A DNA stretch of 64,000 bases from UBA1535 sp002323775 (GCA_031993545.1 DAMAHZ010000002.1:47597-111596); one strand, 5' to 3'; numbered from the stretch's first letter, positions 8,801 to 17,255 are shown. A program made the numbers and translations. The notes: generated by a model from the sequence alone, not told the origin.

Positions 8801-9373
8801 AACTCTATCTAAGTTATCATTTGTTTTTTCAAGCTTTTTAACAGCTTCTTCTTTTCTGACTTTAAACTTAACAATTCCAGCAGCTTCTTCAAATACTCCT
8901 CGTCGAACATCAGAATTAGGGCTTAGTATCTCCTCGACCTTACCTTGTCCAATTACAGAATATCCATCTTTTCCAATACCAGTATCCATGAAGAGCTCTT
9001 TTATATCCTTGAGTCTGCATGGCTGCTTGTTTATAGAGTATTCACTTTCACCTGTTCTGAACAATCTTCTTTTTATGCTTACTTCATTGTATTCGATAGG
9101 AAGTTTTCTATTTTGATTGTCAAAAATAAGCTCTACATCTGCATATCCAAGGGGCATTCTTTTTTGAGTACCTGCAAATATTATATCCTCCATCTTCGAG
9201 CCTCTTAGAGTTTTTGGGCTTTGCTCACCTAAAACCCATTTTATCGAATCAGATATATTGCTTTTACCGCTCCCATTAGGTCCAACTATTGCTGTCATTC
9301 CCTTTTCAACAATTATTTCAGTCTTATCTGCAAATGATTTGAATCCATGAACATATATTTTTTTTAAAAACAT
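5807..9373 (-). CDS. smc: Chromosome segregation ATPase SMC
   Basis: This full-length SMC has 1188 residues. The Walker A box is GPNGSGKSN (31-39), followed by long coiled coils, a central hinge (around 500-680, with GGAVTGGYISG), the ABC signature LSGGEKALTA near 1095, and Walker B FCILDEIEAALDD near 1120. SMC with ScpAB forms the condensin that organises and separates chromosomes; no scpA or scpB is in this window. It lies between the Elp3-like gene (23 bases upstream) and ftsY, in the conserved rnc-smc-ftsY cluster. Confidence 0.98.
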   Translation of the reverse strand: MFLKKIYVHGFKSFADKTEIIVEKGMTAIVGPNGSGKSNISDSIKWVLGEQSPKTLRGSKMEDIIFAGTQKRMPLGYADVELIFDNQNRKLPIEYNEVSIKRRLFRTGESEYSINKQPCRLKDIKELFMDTGIGKDGYSVIGQGKVEEILSPNSDVRRGVFEEAAGIVKFKVRKEEAVKKLEKTNDNLDRVKDIIHELESRVEPLRLESEKAQEYINLKENLKNIELNLYVREYEKNKEQLVIFENQKSEVLNTKQNIISRRDNLETLISEEKENLILLDKEILSLEGTKNRLSKSYDEKNNLIKVQNEKIFLYSENIESIESEIELLKKRKNELLQKIEDNNTEIKNLSSSLEDKKIEYDKLNEEALAFKIKMESSINASEEKRSSLFEMHKFINKLQSDKNSTESIIANFQERTLQFDKEIEIESREKDTKLNELDAVKNEQVDNEKILVNYEKNYNVNLKKQENFLEDKKEMENRLRVSLNELNTANSRIAFLNNMESLYEGYYKSVQTLMSLHKKEGLFRAAINGTVADIIKTDKRYETAIEIALGSAIQNVIVNNNQDAEAIIEYLKEKQIGRVTFLPISTIKGRGLNNDELNLLNQNGVIDTADNLIEADDMYSNIIKSLLGRTIIVENIRDGFRVAKLSNNTLKIVSIQGDVINPGGAVTGGYISGKNQNILSRKREIEESQEKLVNLNRKCKDIEQDIKNIDKDLTVCHKEINTLKLNIEETNKLSMQIDNKISLLTEQISKIEISINRYLKDKAYIIEENEKRIADIDTIDKNIEQIKLNIAELENEINDIAHTNKADKEKYDELNLILSMKNSDISAANQEIKFIEEKISNANLELDKNNEMLELKISSLSNTDTEIESAKLQISILESECKELKKSLDESEENYNSKKTNLAKTQDLINNSQVELNNINKKITEILDDEYAINIKIEKLNSKIDEISNRLWEDYEMNYAMALPYKNEDLSYTRINNDVSDIRRKLKSLGDVNINAIKEYKEVKERYDFLTKQKQDLIDARNQLNDVIKELEIKMREQFVEEFSKIRVLFNEVFSDLFNGGKADVYLEDEADALNSAIEIEAQPPGKKLSKITLLSGGEKALTAIALLFSILKTKPTSFCILDEIEAALDDINVYRFSRYLKEFSKETQFLCITHRKGTMESADTLYGTTMEEKGVTKLVSMRLSELE

Positions 9374-9396
9374 AATCAGTTTTCCTTTATTATTTT

Positions 9397-10467
9397 TTAA
9401 TAGAAATATTTTATAAAATCTTTATACATATCTTCCTTCTTAATCTTAGCAATTAATTTTAAGCCATCATATATTTCTACAACATCTTTATCTTCAATTT
9501 CCTGCAAATGAATTCTTTTCAATCCAATTACATTATTGATAAAATTAATATTTCTCTTTCCATGTCCAACTACGTAGTTCATAATATTTTTATTAGCTTT
9601 GATTGTGATATCATCCTTGGGTTTCTTTACTTCTAAATTATCTGCAATAGAATTTAGATATAGTCTTTCCTCTACAAGCTGTCTGAAAGCAGGATGAAAA
9701 GGACCTGCAAGCACATCGTTATCTTCATTAATAGTATCTGTGTTTTGAAGCCCTATTCTAATAACATTTATGTTATTAACTGTATACAAAGAATAAAGCA
9801 TAGCACTTAGCCATACAGCATCTTCCAAGCTTAATGGCTTATATTTATTCTCTTTATACATATTTTCAAGTTCTGTTTCTTTTATTACTAAAGTCGGGTA
9901 AATTCTTGCAATATCAGGCTTTAGCTCTATTGACTTCTTGCAAGTCTCGATATCTTTTGTTGTATTGCTCCCCGGTAGTCCTGGCATGATTTGGTGTCCA
10001 AGTATAAATCCATAATCTTTTATCATTTTACTAGATTTTATTGAATCCTGCATACTGTGACCACGATTAGATATTTTCAACACCTCATCATCCATACTTT
10101 GTATACCAAGCTCTATTATTGTAACACCATACTTCTTTTGGATTTCTAATATTTCATCAGTAATTGCATCAGGTCTTGTTGAAATTCTAATATTATCAAA
10201 AAATCCTTTTTTCTTGTAATGGTAAGCAATTTCTAAAAGCTCCATTTGTAGATTTAAGTCAATAGCAGTAAAGCTACCGCCAAAGTATGCTAAATCACTG
10301 TATTTATTGCGTGTCCTTGAATAACTTTCAATAATATCAATAACATAATTTTTATTAATATTATTGCTAGCTTTTCCTGTAATCTTTTTTTGATTACAAA
10401 ATACACAATCATTAGGGCAACCTCTGTGGGGAACAAATATAGGAATTATTTTTTTTGAATCATTCAT
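9397..10467 (-). CDS. Elp3-like radical SAM protein
   Basis: The 356-residue protein has an N-terminal radical SAM cluster motif, HRGCPNDCVFCNQKK, with Cys spacing CX3CX2C, then a TIM-barrel pattern (LAYFGGSFTAID, RISTRPDAI, ELGIQSMDDEVL, GHQIMPGLPG). It resembles the radical SAM half of COG1243/Elp3 proteins but lacks a recognisable acetyltransferase domain. This short form is common near rnc and smc in Clostridia, and its role is not established there. The start ATG overlaps the rnc stop by 8 bases (ATGAATGA), indicating translational coupling. Confidence 0.85.
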   Translation of the reverse strand: MNDSKKIIPIFVPHRGCPNDCVFCNQKKITGKASNNINKNYVIDIIESYSRTRNKYSDLAYFGGSFTAIDLNLQMELLEIAYHYKKKGFFDNIRISTRPDAITDEILEIQKKYGVTIIELGIQSMDDEVLKISNRGHSMQDSIKSSKMIKDYGFILGHQIMPGLPGSNTTKDIETCKKSIELKPDIARIYPTLVIKETELENMYKENKYKPLSLEDAVWLSAMLYSLYTVNNINVIRIGLQNTDTINEDNDVLAGPFHPAFRQLVEERLYLNSIADNLEVKKPKDDITIKANKNIMNYVVGHGKRNINFINNVIGLKRIHLQEIEDKDVVEIYDGLKLIAKIKKEDMYKDFIKYFY

Positions 10468-11173
10468 TTAATACACCAAGTTTTATTAAAGCGTTTTTAG
10501 CAGCACTTTGCTCTGCACTTTTTTTACTTTTCCCAAATCCCCCGCCGAGTTTTTCTTTATTTATATATACATCAATAAAAAATATTTTATTATGGTCTGG
10601 GCCTTCTTCGTTTACAATAACATATTTAAGCTTCGGATTTACCTCTTTTTCTTGAATATGCTCTTGTAGATATGACTTAAAGTCTGAAAAAATCTTTCCT
10701 TGAACTAATTTATTTATACTGCTTTCTAAATTACTAAGTATAAACTTATCAGCGTCATCTAGGCTTCCATCAAGGTAAATTGCGGCAATTATTGCCTCAA
10801 CCGCATCTGCAAGTATAGATTTTCTGCTTCTTCCACCCATTGACTCCTCTCCCTTTCCAAGGATAAGATGCCCTCCGATATCAAGCTTTATAGCTATTTC
10901 ATTTAGCATGTCTTCGCATACTACCTGAGCTCTTAGCTTTGACAAATCGCCTTCCGGATAATTTGGATATTTTTTATATATATATTTACTGACAACTATA
11001 CTCAAAATTGAGTCCCCAAGGAACTCCAATCTCTCGTTGTTAATTCTTCGATATGTCCTGTTCTCGTTAGAATATGAGCTATGAGTCAAAGCATTTTCCA
11101 AATATCTCACATCCTTGAACTTGTAACCAATTCTAAACTCTAAATCACTAAAATTACTATTATCCTTATTCAC
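10460..11173 (-). CDS. rnc: Ribonuclease III
   Basis: The protein has the RNase III catalytic domain with the signature NERLEFLGDSIL (Glu and Asp metal ligands), then KSILADAVEAIIAAIYLD, and a C-terminal dsRNA-binding domain (DFKSYLQEHIQ, GGGFGKSKKSAEQSAAKNAL). It processes rRNA precursors and structured mRNA. The frame is open to a TTG at 11209, but I choose GTG at 11173 (237 residues), because AAGGGA lies 9 bases upstream and the length matches the family. It overlaps the downstream radical SAM gene by 8 bases and follows acpP, the common plsX-acpP-rnc-smc order. Confidence 0.95.
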   Translation of the reverse strand: MNKDNSNFSDLEFRIGYKFKDVRYLENALTHSSYSNENRTYRRINNERLEFLGDSILSIVVSKYIYKKYPNYPEGDLSKLRAQVVCEDMLNEIAIKLDIGGHLILGKGEESMGGRSRKSILADAVEAIIAAIYLDGSLDDADKFILSNLESSINKLVQGKIFSDFKSYLQEHIQEKEVNPKLKYVIVNEEGPDHNKIFFIDVYINKEKLGGGFGKSKKSAEQSAAKNALIKLGVLNE

Positions 11174-11205
11174 TATCACACATCCCTTTTTTGTTTTTAT
11201 ATTTT

Positions 11206-11264
11206 TCAAAAAAGCTAAACACAGATTACTTAGATTTTAAGGAAATTATTATGTAATCTGTGTT
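11206..11264 (-). terminator. Terminator after acpP
   Basis: AACACAGATTAC (11218-11229) pairs perfectly with GTAATCTGTGTT (11253-11264). On the minus strand the stem is followed by TAGCTTTTTT. It would separate plsX-acpP from rnc-smc-ftsY, at least partly. Confidence 0.7.
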
Positions 11265-11344
11265 CAAATTTAAGCCCCACATAGTGATATTTCTTAGCGT
11301 AATTTATTCTGCAACTTACACCATAATAAGCCAAATAACTTTTC

Positions 11345-11575
11345 CTATTTATCCACTATATTTTCTAAATATGTCACTATATCTCCAACAGTCTCTATGT
11401 TTTCTACCTGTTCATCTTCAATTTCTAAATTAAATTCTTCTTCAAATGCCATAACAAGCTCAAATAAGCTTAGTGAATCAGCATCTAAATCATCCTTAAG
11501 TGAAGTTTTCATAGTAACTTCAGAAGGACTTACACCTAATTTTTCACATATAATTTCTCTTATTTTCTCAAACAT
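11345..11575 (-). CDS. acpP: Acyl carrier protein
   Basis: The 76-residue acidic protein has the phosphopantetheine attachment motif DADSLSLFELVMAFEEEF, with Ser in the DSLS context, and the usual four-helix length. It carries growing acyl chains in fatty acid synthesis and delivers them to PlsX. I start at ATG 11573-11575, 8 bases after AGGAGG; the in-frame GTG three codons earlier lies inside that ribosome binding site. It is 43 bases downstream of plsX on the same strand. Confidence 0.97.
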   Translation of the reverse strand: MFEKIREIICEKLGVSPSEVTMKTSLKDDLDADSLSLFELVMAFEEEFNLEIEDEQVENIETVGDIVTYLENIVDK

Positions 11576-11618
11576 TATATTCACCTCCTTGATATGTTTC
11601 TTAAATGTGGTTTTAACT

Positions 11619-12605
11619 CTAAGCTTGCAACGCTTCTCTGATTAAATTCACCACATTGCTGTCTAAAATATTTTTTGTTTGTTTTATAGCATTTTTTATA
11701 GCTATGCTATTAGAGCTACCATGAGCTTTTATAACAGGTGCATTAACGCCTAAAAGCATGCCGCCCCCAACTTCTCCATAATCCAATCTTTTTTTGAAAT
11801 TGCGCAGAGCTGGTTTTACAAGCAAGGCACCCATTTTTGTTCTGAAGCTTGACATCAATTCTTTTTTCAAGTTCTCCATAATGTAAGACGCTGTACCTTC
11901 AATGGATTTCAATAAAATATTACCAGCAAATCCATCTGCGACAATGACATCAGCATCTCCTCTTAAAACATATCGGCTCTCAATATTTCCAATGAAATTT
12001 AAGTTTGAATTTTTTAAAAGCCCATATGTATCAATCGTTAGCTGATTTCCTTTGCCTTCTTCTCCACCAATATTTAAAAGACCTACCTTAGGATTTTCAA
12101 TATTTAAAATATGTCTACTGTAAATACTTCCCATAAGAGCGAAGTCTGCCAAATATTCTGGCTTACAATCAGCATTTGCCCCTGCATCAACAAGTAAAGC
12201 AAAGCCTTTATCTGTTGGTATAAATGGAGCTAACGCTGGTCTCTCAAGCTTTCCAATTCTACCTATAATAAGTGTTGCACCGCTTAGAAGTGCACCTGAA
12301 TTTCCAGCTGAAACTATGGCATCAGCCTCATTGTTTTTTACTGCATGAAGTGCTTTAACAAGCGAAGATTCTTTTTTTCTTCTTATAGCCAAGACAGGCT
12401 TATCATCATTTGTTATTACATCCTCTGCATTTAAAATTTCAATATTTCTGTAATCCTTAGTTTCATTTTCTATGTACTTTTTCAATACATCTTCTTTACC
12501 AGACAATACAATACTTACACCAAATTCATCTCTAGCAAGCAAAGACCCTTTAACAACAGCCTCAGGAGCATTGTCGCCACCCATAGCATCTACCATTATT
12601 TTCAT
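11619..12605 (-). CDS. plsX: Phosphate acyltransferase PlsX
   Basis: The 328-residue protein starts MKIMVDAMGGDNAPEAVVKG and includes RRKKESSLVKALHAVK, SAGNSGALLSGATLIIGR, LVDAGANADCKPEYL and DGFAGNILLKSIEG, all typical of PlsX. PlsX converts acyl-ACP to acyl-phosphate for glycerolipid synthesis at the membrane surface. I start at ATG 12603-12605, preceded by GGAAGGTG; the upstream in-frame ATG at 12650 has no family support. A good promoter lies at 12728-12756. No fapR gene is next to it, unlike Bacillus. Confidence 0.97.
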   Translation of the reverse strand: MKIMVDAMGGDNAPEAVVKGSLLARDEFGVSIVLSGKEDVLKKYIENETKDYRNIEILNAEDVITNDDKPVLAIRRKKESSLVKALHAVKNNEADAIVSAGNSGALLSGATLIIGRIGKLERPALAPFIPTDKGFALLVDAGANADCKPEYLADFALMGSIYSRHILNIENPKVGLLNIGGEEGKGNQLTIDTYGLLKNSNLNFIGNIESRYVLRGDADVIVADGFAGNILLKSIEGTASYIMENLKKELMSSFRTKMGALLVKPALRNFKKRLDYGEVGGGMLLGVNAPVIKAHGSSNSIAIKNAIKQTKNILDSNVVNLIREALQA

Positions 12606-12655
12606 AAGGCACCTTCCTATATCTTTTACTACATAAAATACTACTATCAATTATA

Positions 12656-12682
12656 AATAAGAAAATTGAGAACTTTCTTATT
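12656..12682. repeat. Inverted repeat in the plsX leader
   Basis: AATAAGAAA (12656-12664) and TTTCTTATT (12674-12682) form a perfect 9-bp inverted repeat with a 9-base loop, about 50 bases upstream of the plsX start and downstream of its promoter. It has no T tract on the minus strand, so it is a hairpin or an operator, not a terminator. Confidence 0.5.
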
Positions 12683-12727
12683 AAAAAATAAAATATTTTC
12701 ATGAAAAATTTTATTTTGATAATTATT

Positions 12728-12756
12728 AGTATAGCGTAATTGATTTTCAAATGCAA
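12728..12756 (-). promoter_or_regulatory. Promoter of plsX-acpP
   Basis: TTGCAT (12751-12756) and TATACT (12728-12733) are 17 bp apart on the minus strand. It follows directly after the rpmF terminator, so plsX-acpP need not rely on read-through. Confidence 0.6.
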
Positions 12757-12780
12757 TATTAATTTTTTTGAATTTTAATA

Positions 12781-12820
12781 AAAAATAATGCTAAAGCACT
12801 TTGACTGTACTTTAGCATTT
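12781..12820 (-). terminator. Terminator after rpmF
   Basis: AATGCTAAAG (12788-12797) pairs with CTTTAGCATT (12811-12820). On the minus strand this is followed by ATTTTTTATT. Confidence 0.8.
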
Positions 12821-12850
12821 ATTTTCATAAAACAAAAAGTTAAAAACTTT

Positions 12851-13030
12851 TTATTCTACTGCTAATACTTCTTTACCGTTGTAGTATCCGCATTCACGGC
12901 ATACTGCGTGTGGTCTCTTAGCTGCGTGGCATTGCGGACATTCCATTAATGTTGGTAAATCCATTCTGCACTTAGCTGTTCTTCTTCTATCTCTTCTTGC
13001 TTTCGAAGTTTTTCTTTTAGGTACTGCCAT
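12851..13030 (-). CDS. rpmF: 50S ribosomal protein L32
   Basis: This short gene encodes 59 residues starting MAVPKRKTSKARRDRRRT. A zinc-type knuckle follows (CPQCHAAKRP, then CRECGYY), so this is the Cys-containing form of L32. An AAGGAGGTG ribosome binding site lies just before the ATG. It follows DUF177 by 16 bases, the near-universal DUF177-rpmF pair. Confidence 0.97.
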   Translation of the reverse strand: MAVPKRKTSKARRDRRRTAKCRMDLPTLMECPQCHAAKRPHAVCRECGYYNGKEVLAVE

Positions 13031-13046
13031 TGTGACACCTCCTTAA

Positions 13047-13547
13047 TTACTTTAACAAAGTTTTTAATTTTTCTAATCGTGGGTCTATAACGAAATCATT
13101 ACATTCACATTTATCCGTATTTAGATTAATGCCACATTTTGAGCATATACCTTTGCAGCTACTTTTACACAAGGCTTTCATCGGCATTGACAAATATACA
13201 AGCTGTTTTATTGATTCTTCCAAATCAATGGAGCTGTCCTTTATCAAAATTTGCATATCCTCAGTTTCATAATCTTCATCAAGTTCATCCACTATAATTG
13301 CATTAAATTTAGCTGTAACCTTATTTTCAAATTCCTGTAAGCATCTAGCGCAATTTTCAGAATAAAAATAATCAATCTTAGCTTCTAACAATAAGCTTTT
13401 TTCCACTTTAAAAAACTTACCATCAAATTCTATTTCCTTATTTAATTTATTTTCGTCTAAAAACTTTTTGTCTTTTAATGTTAATCTGTCACTTACATTG
13501 TAAACCAAATCGTCTGACAGAAGGAATTTTTTTAAATTAATTATCAT
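13047..13547 (-). CDS. DUF177 (YceD) family protein
   Basis: The 166-residue protein has the DUF177 pattern: a CARCLQEFE motif in the middle and a C-terminal CKGICSKCGINLNTDKCEC cluster, probably binding zinc. YceD-type proteins are linked with 23S rRNA processing or ribosome assembly, and almost always precede rpmF. The ATG at 13547 matches the usual start; a GTG three codons upstream is also possible. Its promoter is at 13602-13630. Confidence 0.9.
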   Translation of the reverse strand: MIINLKKFLLSDDLVYNVSDRLTLKDKKFLDENKLNKEIEFDGKFFKVEKSLLLEAKIDYFYSENCARCLQEFENKVTAKFNAIIVDELDEDYETEDMQILIKDSSIDLEESIKQLVYLSMPMKALCKSSCKGICSKCGINLNTDKCECNDFVIDPRLEKLKTLLK

Positions 13548-13601
13548 TGAACCCACATTTCTTTCTTTAGGTTTTACCTATCTTTTAGAATTACCTAATC
13601 A

Positions 13602-13630
13602 ATTATATGAGAATATAGTTATTTTGTCAA
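13602..13630 (-). promoter_or_regulatory. Promoter of DUF177-rpmF
   Basis: A consensus promoter reads TTGACA (13625-13630), 17 bp, TATAAT (13602-13607) on the minus strand, directed into DUF177 and rpmF. Confidence 0.85.
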
Positions 13631-13640
13631 GAATAAATTT

Positions 13641-13675
13641 TTATTATATAGTAAAATCTATTTCCTATATAATAA
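13641..13675 (-). terminator. Hairpin after ackA, possible terminator
   Basis: TTATTATATAG (13641-13651) pairs perfectly with CTATATAATAA (13665-13675). It sits between the ackA stop and the DUF177 promoter. The tail (AAAATTTATTC on the minus strand) is only weakly T-rich. Confidence 0.5.
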
Positions 13676-13693
13676 GCGAACGAAGTTCTATCT

Positions 13694-14884
13694 TTATATT
13701 AAAGATTTTGTGTCTCTTGCAATCATTAATTCTTCGTTTGTTGGAATTGCGAAAACTTTTACTTTTGAGCTTTCCTTTGATATTTCAGCTTCTTTTCCAC
13801 GAATGTTATTTCTATTTTCATCAATCTCAATTCCAAGGAATTCTAAACCTCTGCAAGATTCTAATCTTGCTTCTTTTGAATTTTCTCCAAGTCCTGCTGT
13901 GAAAATTACTACATCTACACCACCCATAGCCGCTGCATATGATCCGATGTATTTTTTAACTGTATAGTAGAATTTATCAAGTGCAAGCTGTGCTCTTTTA
14001 TTTCCTTTTGCTGCTTCTGCTTCGATATCTCTAAAGTCACTGCTAACTCCTGAAATTCCAAGAACTCCTGATTCCTTGTTCATTAAATTGTTTACTTCTT
14101 TGCTGCTTAAGTTTTTCTTTTCCATTAAGAAAGTAACTATAGCTGGGTCTATGTCTCCACATCTTGTTCCCATTACTAATCCTTCAAGTGGAGTTAATCC
14201 CATACTTGTATCAACAGATTTTCCATTCTTTATAGCTGTTACACTCGCACCATTTCCTAAATGGCAAGTAATGATTTTTAAATCCTTAATATCTTTATTT
14301 AAAATTTCAGCTACTCTTTGTGCAACAAATTTGTGTGAAGTTCCGTGGAAGCCGTATCTTCTAACTCCTAATTCCTTATATAATTCATATGGAAGTGGAT
14401 AAATATATGCTTCTTCCGGCATTGTTTGATGGAACGCCGTGTCAAAAACTCCTACCATTGGTACATTTGGCAATAATTCCTTGCAAGCATTTATTCCTAT
14501 TATATTTGGTGGGTTGTGAAGTGGTGCTAAATCTGTACACTCATTCATTGCAGCTATAACTTCATCAGTTATAACAACTGAGCCAGCAAATTTTTCTCCA
14601 CCGTGAACAACTCTATGACCTACAGCATCAATCTCTTTCAAAGATTTTACTGCGCCAAATTCAGCATCAACCAAGGCGTTTAATACAGTGTTGATAGCTT
14701 CCTTATGAGTTGCTAATGGCTCTGAATAAATCTTTTTATCCTTTCCAGTAGCTTCATGTTTAACTTGGCTGCCTTCAATTCCAATTCTCTCAGCTAAGCC
14801 CTTAGCTAAAACTTGTTCATTTTTCATGTCGATTAACTGGTATTTCAATGATGAGCTACCGCAGTTAATTACTAATACATTCAT
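13694..14884 (-). CDS. ackA: Acetate kinase
   Basis: The 396-residue protein starts MNVLVINCGSSSLKYQLID, the phosphate-binding ASKHA strand, and shows GHRVVHGG, HNPPN, VFDTAFHQTMPE, RRYGFHGTSHKFV, HLGNGASV, DTSMGLTPLEGL and FTAGLGENS. It interconverts acetyl phosphate and ADP with acetate and ATP, the final ATP-yielding step of fermentation. I choose ATG 14884, because GGAGG lies 6 bases upstream; the in-frame ATG four codons earlier overlaps that site. The partner pta is not adjacent. Confidence 0.98.
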   Translation of the reverse strand: MNVLVINCGSSSLKYQLIDMKNEQVLAKGLAERIGIEGSQVKHEATGKDKKIYSEPLATHKEAINTVLNALVDAEFGAVKSLKEIDAVGHRVVHGGEKFAGSVVITDEVIAAMNECTDLAPLHNPPNIIGINACKELLPNVPMVGVFDTAFHQTMPEEAYIYPLPYELYKELGVRRYGFHGTSHKFVAQRVAEILNKDIKDLKIITCHLGNGASVTAIKNGKSVDTSMGLTPLEGLVMGTRCGDIDPAIVTFLMEKKNLSSKEVNNLMNKESGVLGISGVSSDFRDIEAEAAKGNKRAQLALDKFYYTVKKYIGSYAAAMGGVDVVIFTAGLGENSKEARLESCRGLEFLGIEIDENRNNIRGKEAEISKESSKVKVFAIPTNEELMIARDTKSLI

Positions 14885-15015
14885 TTCTTCCTCCATTTTT
14901 TTCCGTGAAAATTAATGTTGATTTAAAAATCTAAAATTCATTATTCTCATAGAATATTATAAAATAATTTTTATATTTAAAATCTTAAAGATCTTATAAC
15001 TAAACTTTTGTAATT

Positions 15016-15597
15016 TTATAATGCTGCTTCTGAATTTAGGTTTTGCAAATAACCTATTTTATCGCCATCTATAAATATAACATCACAATTATTAACTGGA
15101 AATTCAAACATATTTTCATCACCAATGAATTTTAAATAATATAAAATAATTCTAATTAAAGCTCCATGTGCTACAACAATTGAATTATCAGTATAATTTT
15201 CAAAAAACTTAGCTACTCTTTCAAGTACATCCTCAAAAGTTTCACCATTCTTATATTCAAACCTCACACGCTGATCAATAGACTTTTTAGCTTCTTCTGG
15301 ATATCTTCTTTCAATTTCATCCCATGGCAAGCCTTCAAAGTCTCCGAAATTTCTTTCCTTTAGCAAATCATTTAGTTCAATTTCCATATTTTTTATTTTT
15401 GATATCTCTTTAGCTGTATTATGCGCTCTTTTTAAAGGGCTTGAGTAAATTTTTTCTACATCTATGTTTTCAAATAGCTTTGCCATATTTTGTGCTTGGA
15501 TAACACCGTTTGGAGTCAATTCAACATCAGTATGTCCGCAAAAAGTTCGGCTTAAATTACCGGTTGATTCTCCGTGTCTTACTAAATACAATTTCAA
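15016..15597 (-). CDS. cobC: Histidine phosphatase, probable alpha-ribazole phosphatase
   Basis: The phosphoglycerate mutase-like catalytic motif LYLVRHGES, then SSPLKRAHNTA, LKERNFGDFEGLPWDEI and VVAHGALIRI are present. Family membership alone does not fix the substrate, but its position directly after cobS and cobU argues for CobC, which removes the 5' phosphate from alpha-ribazole phosphate or adenosylcobalamin phosphate. I start at TTG 15595-15597 (193 residues), giving MKLYLVRHGE, with GGAAGG 9 bases upstream; the in-frame TTG seven codons earlier covers that site. Confidence 0.85.
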   Translation of the reverse strand: MKLYLVRHGESTGNLSRTFCGHTDVELTPNGVIQAQNMAKLFENIDVEKIYSSPLKRAHNTAKEISKIKNMEIELNDLLKERNFGDFEGLPWDEIERRYPEEAKKSIDQRVRFEYKNGETFEDVLERVAKFFENYTDNSIVVAHGALIRIILYYLKFIGDENMFEFPVNNCDVIFIDGDKIGYLQNLNSEAAL

Positions 15598-15620
15598 TGT
15601 ATTATACCTTCCTTTCAAAC

Positions 15621-16364
15621 TTAAATTATAAGTTTACTTAAAATCAAACTTACAAACATAAATATAATCTGTGACATTTCAGCAACAAATCCGCAAGTAT
15701 CTCCGGTCATACCAGAAATCTTGCCTTTTATCCACTTTCCTATTATCAATACAAAGAAAAATGTTATAATAGTTGACATAATTTGCATTATGTAATTTGG
15801 CATAAGCCCACAAATTATTAAAGTTATTACAATATTAAAAACTAATTCATTAGTTTTGATTGATTCGACAAACAAGGTACCCATACCCGCACTTTTTTTG
15901 GCATAATTCATATTTGAACACGCAACAACTACACTTGTTCTACCTACAACTGGCACAAGTATCAATGTATATAAGTCAATATGTGAAAACAGTATAAGCT
16001 GAGATATAATTGTTAATATAAGACTTATTACTCCAAATGCTCCAATACGAGAGTCGCTCATGATTTCAAACACTTTATCGCCTGTTCTGCCTGAAAATAA
16101 ACCATCAGAAGTATCGGCAGTACCATCTAAATGTATTCCACCCGTTATTATAATATAAAAAATTGTGATTATCAATCCTTTTATATAAAAAATTTGTATA
16201 AAATCGCCTATAAAATATCCAAGGCTTAAAAAAGCACCTATAATAAGACCTACGAGACAATATATTTTTAATCCCTTAACAAATTTTTCTTCATCATATT
16301 TCACAAATCTACCTATTGGAATTCTGGTAAAAAATGACAATAATATTAAAAATCCTTTAAACAT
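15621..16364 (-). CDS. cobS: Adenosylcobinamide-GDP ribazoletransferase
   Basis: The 247-residue membrane protein has about six hydrophobic segments. CobS motifs are FFTRIPIG near the N-terminus, TGGIHLDGTADTSDGLFSGRTGDKVFEIMSDSRIGAFG and GMTGDTCGFVAEMSQ at the end. It joins adenosylcobinamide-GDP with alpha-ribazole (phosphate) in the membrane. It lies between cobU (92 bases upstream) and cobC. Confidence 0.96.
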   Translation of the reverse strand: MFKGFLILLSFFTRIPIGRFVKYDEEKFVKGLKIYCLVGLIIGAFLSLGYFIGDFIQIFYIKGLIITIFYIIITGGIHLDGTADTSDGLFSGRTGDKVFEIMSDSRIGAFGVISLILTIISQLILFSHIDLYTLILVPVVGRTSVVVACSNMNYAKKSAGMGTLFVESIKTNELVFNIVITLIICGLMPNYIMQIMSTIITFFFVLIIGKWIKGKISGMTGDTCGFVAEMSQIIFMFVSLILSKLII

Positions 16365-16456
16365 TTAAAAAAACTATCCTTTCTTATAAAAAAGAAATAC
16401 TTTAAAATTTTCTGTACAAATTGTAATACCGCTAAAATTTATGACTTTACATTAAG

Positions 16457-17020
16457 CTATTTACCTTTAATTTGCATTGGAATACCAGCAACAACAAAAT
16501 ATACATTATCAGCCAAAGATGCTATACTCGCATTTATTCTGCCGCTTATATCTCTAAAATAATTTCCCATATAATATGCCGGAACAATTCCTAAACCAAC
16601 TTCATTTGATACTAAAATCAAATTTTTATCTAGCTTATTGCATAATAAAATCAAGCTAAGAACATCTTCTTTTATCTTAGCTTCCAAAATGTTTACATCT
16701 TCAACCTTACAGTTATCAAAGTCTAAACCGCTGTCAAACATAAAATTGCCTATTAAGGTTGTTATACAATCAATCATTACAGTATTTGAATTCATAAAAT
16801 CTACATCATTTTCAAGCTTAGTAAAATCTTTATATCTCTCTATAGTTGTCCATTCCTTTGGCCTTTGTTCTCTATGCTTTTTTACCCTATCTGCCATTCC
16901 ATCATCTGTTATAACAGCTGTTGCAAGATACGCAGTATTTCCACCGTATTCCTTTGCTTTATTTTCTGCAAAGGTGCTTTTTCCACTTCTAGCTCCACCA
17001 ATAACTAAAGTCACACACAT
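16457..17020 (-). CDS. cobU: Adenosylcobinamide kinase / guanylyltransferase
   Basis: The 187-residue protein begins MCVTLVIGGARSGKSTFAE, a P-loop with the CobU signature, followed by RVKKHREQRPKEWTTIE, IDCITTLIGN, LVSNEVGLGIVP and FRDISGRINASIA. It phosphorylates adenosylcobinamide and transfers GMP to give adenosylcobinamide-GDP for CobS. Only the three end-of-pathway genes are here, so this locus fits cobinamide salvage or nucleotide loop assembly. I see no cobalamin riboswitch upstream. Confidence 0.96.
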   Translation of the reverse strand: MCVTLVIGGARSGKSTFAENKAKEYGGNTAYLATAVITDDGMADRVKKHREQRPKEWTTIERYKDFTKLENDVDFMNSNTVMIDCITTLIGNFMFDSGLDFDNCKVEDVNILEAKIKEDVLSLILLCNKLDKNLILVSNEVGLGIVPAYYMGNYFRDISGRINASIASLADNVYFVVAGIPMQIKGK

Positions 17021-17255
17021 TTGTATTAATTCCTCTCTCGTACTGATATATAATATTATATCATAATCTGTGCTGCAAAGTCTTTTTACAAAAGACTCGC
17101 AAATCGTTGGACAATATTCTACATATATTATAACATAATTTTATATATATGTGATACTTTTTTTATATTTTTATTATGTGATTTCTTAATAAACTTTTAA
17201 AATAAACTAGCCAATCGCTTCCATAATTAAAAAATAAAGATTTAATAATAATTTC

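Noticed and set aside
8184..9116. Plus-strand frames opposite smc
   Set aside because: They are antisense shadows of the SMC head and coiled coil with low-complexity Ser/Phe/Leu composition.
17079..17097. AGTCTTTT-TAC-AAAAGACT hairpin upstream of cobU, considered as a terminator or part of a cobalamin riboswitch
   Set aside because: No T tract on either strand and no B12-box sequence around it; it may be a chance inverted repeat in AT-rich DNA.
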